A stretch of 64,000 nucleotides of DNA, taken from assembly GCF_001305675.1 (NCBI RefSeq), contig NZ_CP011853.1, positions 1,612,001 to 1,676,000 on the forward strand, in the 5' to 3' direction. The position numbers and the translations under genes are program-made. The stretch's first letter is position 1. The number at the start of each line of letters is the position of its first letter. Of the stretch, positions 60,448 through 64,000 are shown piece by piece. The DNA comes from Gordonia phthalatica (lineage in GTDB: Bacteria > Actinomycetota > Actinomycetes > Mycobacteriales > Mycobacteriaceae). Under the pieces are notes generated by a model. It had not been told where the DNA came from. It did no database searches and saw only the letters and a program-made list of their open reading frames with translations.

Positions 60448-60930
60448 ATGCCGACACCCGAGTACGTACTGAAGCTGCGCGAACACATCGGACACGAGCC
60501 GCTGGTCCTGATCGGGGTGACGGCGGTGATCCTCCGCGAGACCTCGGACGGGACGAGCGTCCTGCTCGGCCGGCGCTCGGACAACGGGGCGCTGGCACCG
60601 ATCACCGGCATCGTCGATCCGGGGGAGGAGCCCGCGATCGCTGCGCGTCGGGAGGCGCGCGAGGAGGCGGATGTCGAGATTGAGGTGGAGCGGCTGGCGT
60701 GGGTGCACCAGTTGCCGCGCAAGACGCACGTCAACGGCGACCAGGTGGACTACCTGGACCTGACCTTCCGCTGCCGCTGGGTGTCCGGCGATCCGCGGCC
60801 CGCGGACGGCGAGCTGACCGAGGTCGGCTGGTGGAGCGTCGACGACCTCGGGGAGGTGGCGTCGGACGATCTGCGCGAGCGGATCAGGCTGGCGGCGGAG
60901 GGCGTCGGCGAGGCAGAGTTCCGGCGGTGA
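60448..60930 (+). CDS. Nudix hydrolase
   Basis: The 160-aa protein contains a full Nudix box starting GIVDPGEEP and ending REAREEADVEI, with the REx2EE metal-binding core. The N-terminal helix (YVLKLREHIGHEPL) and VTAVILRE strand are typical of the group near mutT2/idi-like proteins. It hydrolyses a nucleoside diphosphate linked to another group; the substrate cannot be told. It is convergent with nuoN with only 3 bases between stops. Confidence 0.88.
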   Translation: MPTPEYVLKLREHIGHEPLVLIGVTAVILRETSDGTSVLLGRRSDNGALAPITGIVDPGEEPAIAARREAREEADVEIEVERLAWVHQLPRKTHVNGDQVDYLDLTFRCRWVSGDPRPADGELTEVGWWSVDDLGEVASDDLRERIRLAAEGVGEAEFRR

Positions 60931-60933
60931 TAC

Positions 60934-62613
60934 CTACCGCAGGAACGTCGACGCGGTGTCGGCCAGGTCCAGCAACCACTGGGGGAAGATGCCGAGGACC
61001 AGCGTGACGGCGGCGGAGACCGCGATGGGGATGGACGTCAGGAGGCTCGGGGTCATCACGTCGGGCGCCTCATCGGGATCGTCGACGTCGGCGAAGAACA
61101 TGGCGACGATGACGCGGATGTAGAAGTAAGCGGCGATGGCGCTGCAGACGACGCCGACGATGACCAGCGTCCACGCACCGTCGTGTCCGGCGGCGTTGAA
61201 GACCGCGAACTTGGCGATGAAGCCACTGGTGAGCGGTATCCCGGCGAACGACAGCAGGAACAGTGACATCATCGCGCCGACCAGCGGGCGGCGGCGGCCG
61301 AGACCGGTCCAGGCGGTGAAGCCGGTGGCCTCTCGACCGGTCTTGTCACGCACCACGGACAGCAGAGCGAAGGCTCCGAACGCCGAGACGGCGTAGGCGG
61401 CCACATAGAACAGCGTCGTTGAGACACCGGCCTGACTGATCGTGACGGCGCCGACGAGGGCGAAGCCGACGTGGCTCACCGACGAGTACGCGAGCATCCG
61501 CTTGATGTCGGTCTGGGTGACGGCCATGAACGTGGCGATCACCATCGTCGCGATGGTCACCACCCAGAGTGCGACGCGCGAGTCGTCCTCGAGCGACGGG
61601 AACGCGACGTGCAGCACGCGGAGGAGGCCGCCGAACGCCGCGACCTTGGTGGCCGACGCCATCAGGGCGGTCACCGGGCTGGGTGCGCCCTGGTACACGT
61701 CCGGGATCCAGGAGCCGAACGGGACGGCACCGACCTTGAACAGCAGTCCGACGGCGATCAAGGCCATCGCGAGCAGCGCGATCGTGTGGTCGGCGGCGGT
61801 GCCCGCAGCGTTGCCGGTGATGGCGGCGCCGATGTCGCCGAGGTCGAGCGAACCGGTGGCACCGTAGGCGAACGACGCGCCGAACAGGAAGATGGCCGAC
61901 GAGAACGCACCGAGCAGGAAGTACTTGAGGGACGCCTCCTGCGACAGGAGACGACGGCGCCTGGCCAACGCGCACAGCAGGTACAGCGGCAGCGACAGCA
62001 CTTCGAGGGCGATGAACATCGTCAGCAGGTCGCCGCACGCGCCGAACAGCATCATGCCGCCGATCGCCAGCAGCGCGAGCGGATAGACCTCGGTCGTGAT
62101 GATGCCGGTGCGGCCGGCGATCAGTTCGTCGGGCGATCCGGGAACGGTGGCGCCCGACGGGGTGAAGGCATCGGCAGGGAGATCGGCGTCGTCGACGACC
62201 GACCCTTCGCTGTCACGGCCGGAACTGCTCACCGAGATCCGAGCGCCCGCCGCCGTCTGGACCTCGAGGGGCGCCCACACGCGGTCGAGTCGACGTTCGC
62301 CCATGATCACGACGGAGCCGAGACCCACCAGGAGAACGGTGCCCTGCAGAAACAGCGTGGGGCCGTCGATCACGACGGCGCCCGACATCGCATCGGACGC
62401 ACCGTCGACCCGATAGGAGCGGACGACGAAGCCGAGGGCGACCATCGATGCGACGAGACCGACGCCGGCGAGCGTCAACTGAATGCGGTACCGGTGCGCG
62501 GTGGATGCGAACGCCTCGACGAGCACGGCGACCACGGCGACACCGAAGACGATCAGCATCGGCGACAGGCGGAAGTAGTCGATGCTCTGCGGGTCGAGAG
62601 CGAGTGCAGTCAT
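60934..62613 (-). CDS. nuoN: NADH-quinone oxidoreductase subunit N
   Basis: This 559-aa antiporter-like subunit of complex I pumps protons. It has about 14 membrane segments with the Proton_antipo_M pattern (LSQEASLKYFLLGAFSSA, GLLFKVGAVPFGSWIPDVYQGAP, TQTDIKRMLAYSSVSHVGF). A hydrophilic insert of about 60 residues (about 118-175) lies between early helices, as in other actinobacteria. ATG 62613 overlaps the nuoM stop (ATGA), and it is the last gene of the operon. Confidence 0.95.
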   Translation of the reverse strand: MTALALDPQSIDYFRLSPMLIVFGVAVVAVLVEAFASTAHRYRIQLTLAGVGLVASMVALGFVVRSYRVDGASDAMSGAVVIDGPTLFLQGTVLLVGLGSVVIMGERRLDRVWAPLEVQTAAGARISVSSSGRDSEGSVVDDADLPADAFTPSGATVPGSPDELIAGRTGIITTEVYPLALLAIGGMMLFGACGDLLTMFIALEVLSLPLYLLCALARRRRLLSQEASLKYFLLGAFSSAIFLFGASFAYGATGSLDLGDIGAAITGNAAGTAADHTIALLAMALIAVGLLFKVGAVPFGSWIPDVYQGAPSPVTALMASATKVAAFGGLLRVLHVAFPSLEDDSRVALWVVTIATMVIATFMAVTQTDIKRMLAYSSVSHVGFALVGAVTISQAGVSTTLFYVAAYAVSAFGAFALLSVVRDKTGREATGFTAWTGLGRRRPLVGAMMSLFLLSFAGIPLTSGFIAKFAVFNAAGHDGAWTLVIVGVVCSAIAAYFYIRVIVAMFFADVDDPDEAPDVMTPSLLTSIPIAVSAAVTLVLGIFPQWLLDLADTASTFLR

Positions 62614-64000
62614 CGTGGCTCCTCCGCGGTCGGTACGGGATCGTGCTGCCCGGTCTGCTGCGAGCTGTGCGCCACCGCCGGATTGATGTAGTCCAACGCC
62701 AGCCTCGGGAAGAGGCCGAGGACGAGCAGTCCGATGATCAGCGGTGCGACGACCACCTTCTGCCGCAGATCCAAGTCGCGGATCGGGGGCTCGGACTGGT
62801 CGACGGTGACGCTCTTGCGGACCGGTCCGCCCATCATCCGCTGGTAGGTCCACAGGATGTACATGGCCGACAGCACCAGCGCGACCGACGCGATGACCGC
62901 CGCGACCGGGTAACGGGTGAAGGTGCCGATGATGACCAGGAACTCACTGATGAACGGCGCCAAGCCGGGCAGCGACAGGGTCGCCATGCCTGCGACGAGG
63001 AAGGTGCCCGCGAGGATCGGTGCGAGCTTCTGCACGCCTCCGTAGTCGGCGATCAACGCGCTGCCGCGCTGGGTCACCAGGAAACCGGCGATCAGGAACA
63101 GCGCTGCGGTGGAGAGTCCGTGGTTCACCATGTACAGCGCCGAGCCGGACTGCCCCTGCGCGGTGAGCGCGAAGATGCCGAGCACGATGAACCCGAAGTG
63201 CGAGATGGAGGTGTACGCGATGAGCCGCATCACGTCGTTCTGGCCGATGGCGCAGATCGCGCCGTAGACGACGCTGACGACGGCGAGCGCGGAGATCCAC
63301 GGCGCGAAGGTCTGCGCCGACTCGGGGAACAGGCCGATGCAGAACCGCAGCATCGCGAAGGTCCCGACCTTGTCCATGACCGCCATCATCATCACGGCGG
63401 CCGCCGGGGTGGTGGAGACGGCGGCGTCGGGCAGCCACGTGTGCAGCGGCCACAGCGGCGCCTTCACCGCGAAGGCGAACAGGAAGCCGAGGAACAGGAT
63501 GTTGAGCACAGTGGGCGAGGCGTCGAGGCCGCCGCGGGCGGCCGCGGCAGTCAGGTCGACGAGGCTGAAGGTGCCGCCGCCGTTGTCGCCCAGCCCGGAC
63601 CGGGCGCCGACCACGTACAGGCCGATCACCGACGCCATCATGACGAGCCCGCCGAACAGGTTGTACAGCAGGAACTTCACGGCGGCCCGCGACCTGACCT
63701 TCTCCTCGGCGGCACCGAAGCCGCCGATGAGGAAGTACATCGGCACCAGCATCGCCTCGAAGAAGATGTAGAAGAGGAGGACGTCGGCGGCGACGAAGCT
63801 CATCAGCACCATCGCCTCGACCGCCAGCATCAGCGCCACATAGATGTGGGTGCGGCGGGCGGTGCCCGACGAGCCGTCGACGTCGCGCCAGGCGGCCAGC
63901 AGCAGGATCGGCGTCAGCACCACCGTCAGCAGGATCAGGACGAGGCCGAGTCCGTCGAGCGCGAGGGTGTAGCGGGTGCCGAAGGCGGGGATCCAACTGG
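62610..64000 (-). CDS. nuoM: NADH-quinone oxidoreductase subunit M (5' end outside window)
   Basis: About 463 residues are visible and the frame stays open to the edge with recognisable NuoM sequence (PAFGTRYTLALDGLGLVLI), so the gene continues beyond 64000. Motifs include FEAMLVPMYFLIGGFG, KAPLWPLHTWLPDAAV (with conserved Lys), MRLIAYTSISHFGFI and the C-terminal KSVTVDQSEPPIRDL loop. It is a proton-pumping membrane subunit of complex I, co-transcribed with nuoN. Confidence 0.95.
   Translation of the reverse strand, partial: SWIPAFGTRYTLALDGLGLVLILLTVVLTPILLLAAWRDVDGSSGTARRTHIYVALMLAVEAMVLMSFVAADVLLFYIFFEAMLVPMYFLIGGFGAAEEKVRSRAAVKFLLYNLFGGLVMMASVIGLYVVGARSGLGDNGGGTFSLVDLTAAAARGGLDASPTVLNILFLGFLFAFAVKAPLWPLHTWLPDAAVSTTPAAAVMMMAVMDKVGTFAMLRFCIGLFPESAQTFAPWISALAVVSVVYGAICAIGQNDVMRLIAYTSISHFGFIVLGIFALTAQGQSGSALYMVNHGLSTAALFLIAGFLVTQRGSALIADYGGVQKLAPILAGTFLVAGMATLSLPGLAPFISEFLVIIGTFTRYPVAAVIASVALVLSAMYILWTYQRMMGGPVRKSVTVDQSEPPIRDLDLRQKVVVAPLIIGLLVLGLFPRLALDYINPAVAHSSQQTGQHDPVPTAEEPR

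Noticed and set aside
62614..62853. Upstream extension of NuoN
   Set aside because: It lies within nuoM in another frame; ATG 62613 overlaps the nuoM stop and begins the real NuoN sequence.

Overview
The window is high-GC DNA (most genes about 65-70% G+C) with dense operons, many 4-base ATGA or GTGA gene overlaps and frequent GTG starts. The decisive taxonomic marker is a single-polypeptide fungal-type fatty acid synthase (FAS-I, about 3073 aa) followed directly by acpS. With the acpS/bcp/DUF3618 neighbourhood, the plsB2-plsC-WS/DGAT operon, an LppX/LprG-type lipoprotein and nuoM-nuoN, this points to a chromosomal segment of a mycolic-acid actinobacterium (order Mycobacteriales, Gordonia-like). 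The genus cannot be fixed from the sequence alone. I see no integrase, transposase, phage gene, CRISPR array or rRNA. There is one tRNA gene (Lys, CTT).

Layout. 1-5.1 kb: the 5' end of an unknown gene, an OpgC-type membrane protein, FadD15-type acyl-CoA ligase, and divergently the DEAD-box RNA helicase deaD, which may be preceded by a 7-codon upstream ORF. 5.2-10.8 kb: a TetR regulator, a lower-GC AAA ATPase, a membrane protein, a HIT hydrolase/sirtuin pair with overlapping ends, a DUF4189 secreted protein and an LprG-like lipoprotein. 11-22 kb: fas-acpS with a palindrome upstream of fas, a long hairpin, TetR and bcp, DUF3618. 22.4-29.9 kb: tRNA-Lys, a membrane/coiled-coil protein, an iron-siderophore binding lipoprotein with an IdeR/DtxR-like box, LysR divergent from type II NADH dehydrogenase, L,D-transpeptidase and acyl-CoA dehydrogenase. 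30-34.8 kb: a three-gene operon (secreted metallohydrolase, MFS carrier, PLP lyase/decarboxylase) with 4-base overlaps. 35-41 kb: plsB, plsC and a WS/DGAT acyltransferase (glycerolipid synthesis), then a pyridoxine kinase. 41-47.3 kb: an allantoinase remnant, a degenerate trypsin-fold membrane protein, and a double-length Lrp/AsnC regulator divergent from an opine-dehydrogenase/hydroxyacyl-CoA-dehydrogenase/MHS-transporter operon. 47.3-54.4 kb: VOC protein, ABC-F ATPase behind a probable WhiB7-type promoter and leaderless leader peptide, YggS, MFS exporter, Acr3 arsenite pump next to a possible arsR stub, LLM oxidoreductase and SdpI-family protein. 54.4-60.9 kb: a second degenerate trypsin-fold protein, TetR-thiolase divergent from a crotonase across a clear operator, SpeG-type acetyltransferase, secreted lipase, pterin dehydratase and Nudix hydrolase. 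60.9-64 kb: nuoN and nuoM (complex I), running off the end.

The dominant theme is lipid metabolism: activation (FadD15), de novo synthesis (FAS-I with AcpS), glycerolipid and neutral lipid assembly (PlsB, PlsC, WS/DGAT) and breakdown (acyl-CoA dehydrogenase, crotonase, thiolase). The most interesting unexplained items are the ABC-F leader region, the hydrolase/carrier/PLP-lyase operon, the opine-dehydrogenase-like operon, the two pseudo-protease membrane proteins, the gene remnants and three unusually long intergenic hairpins.
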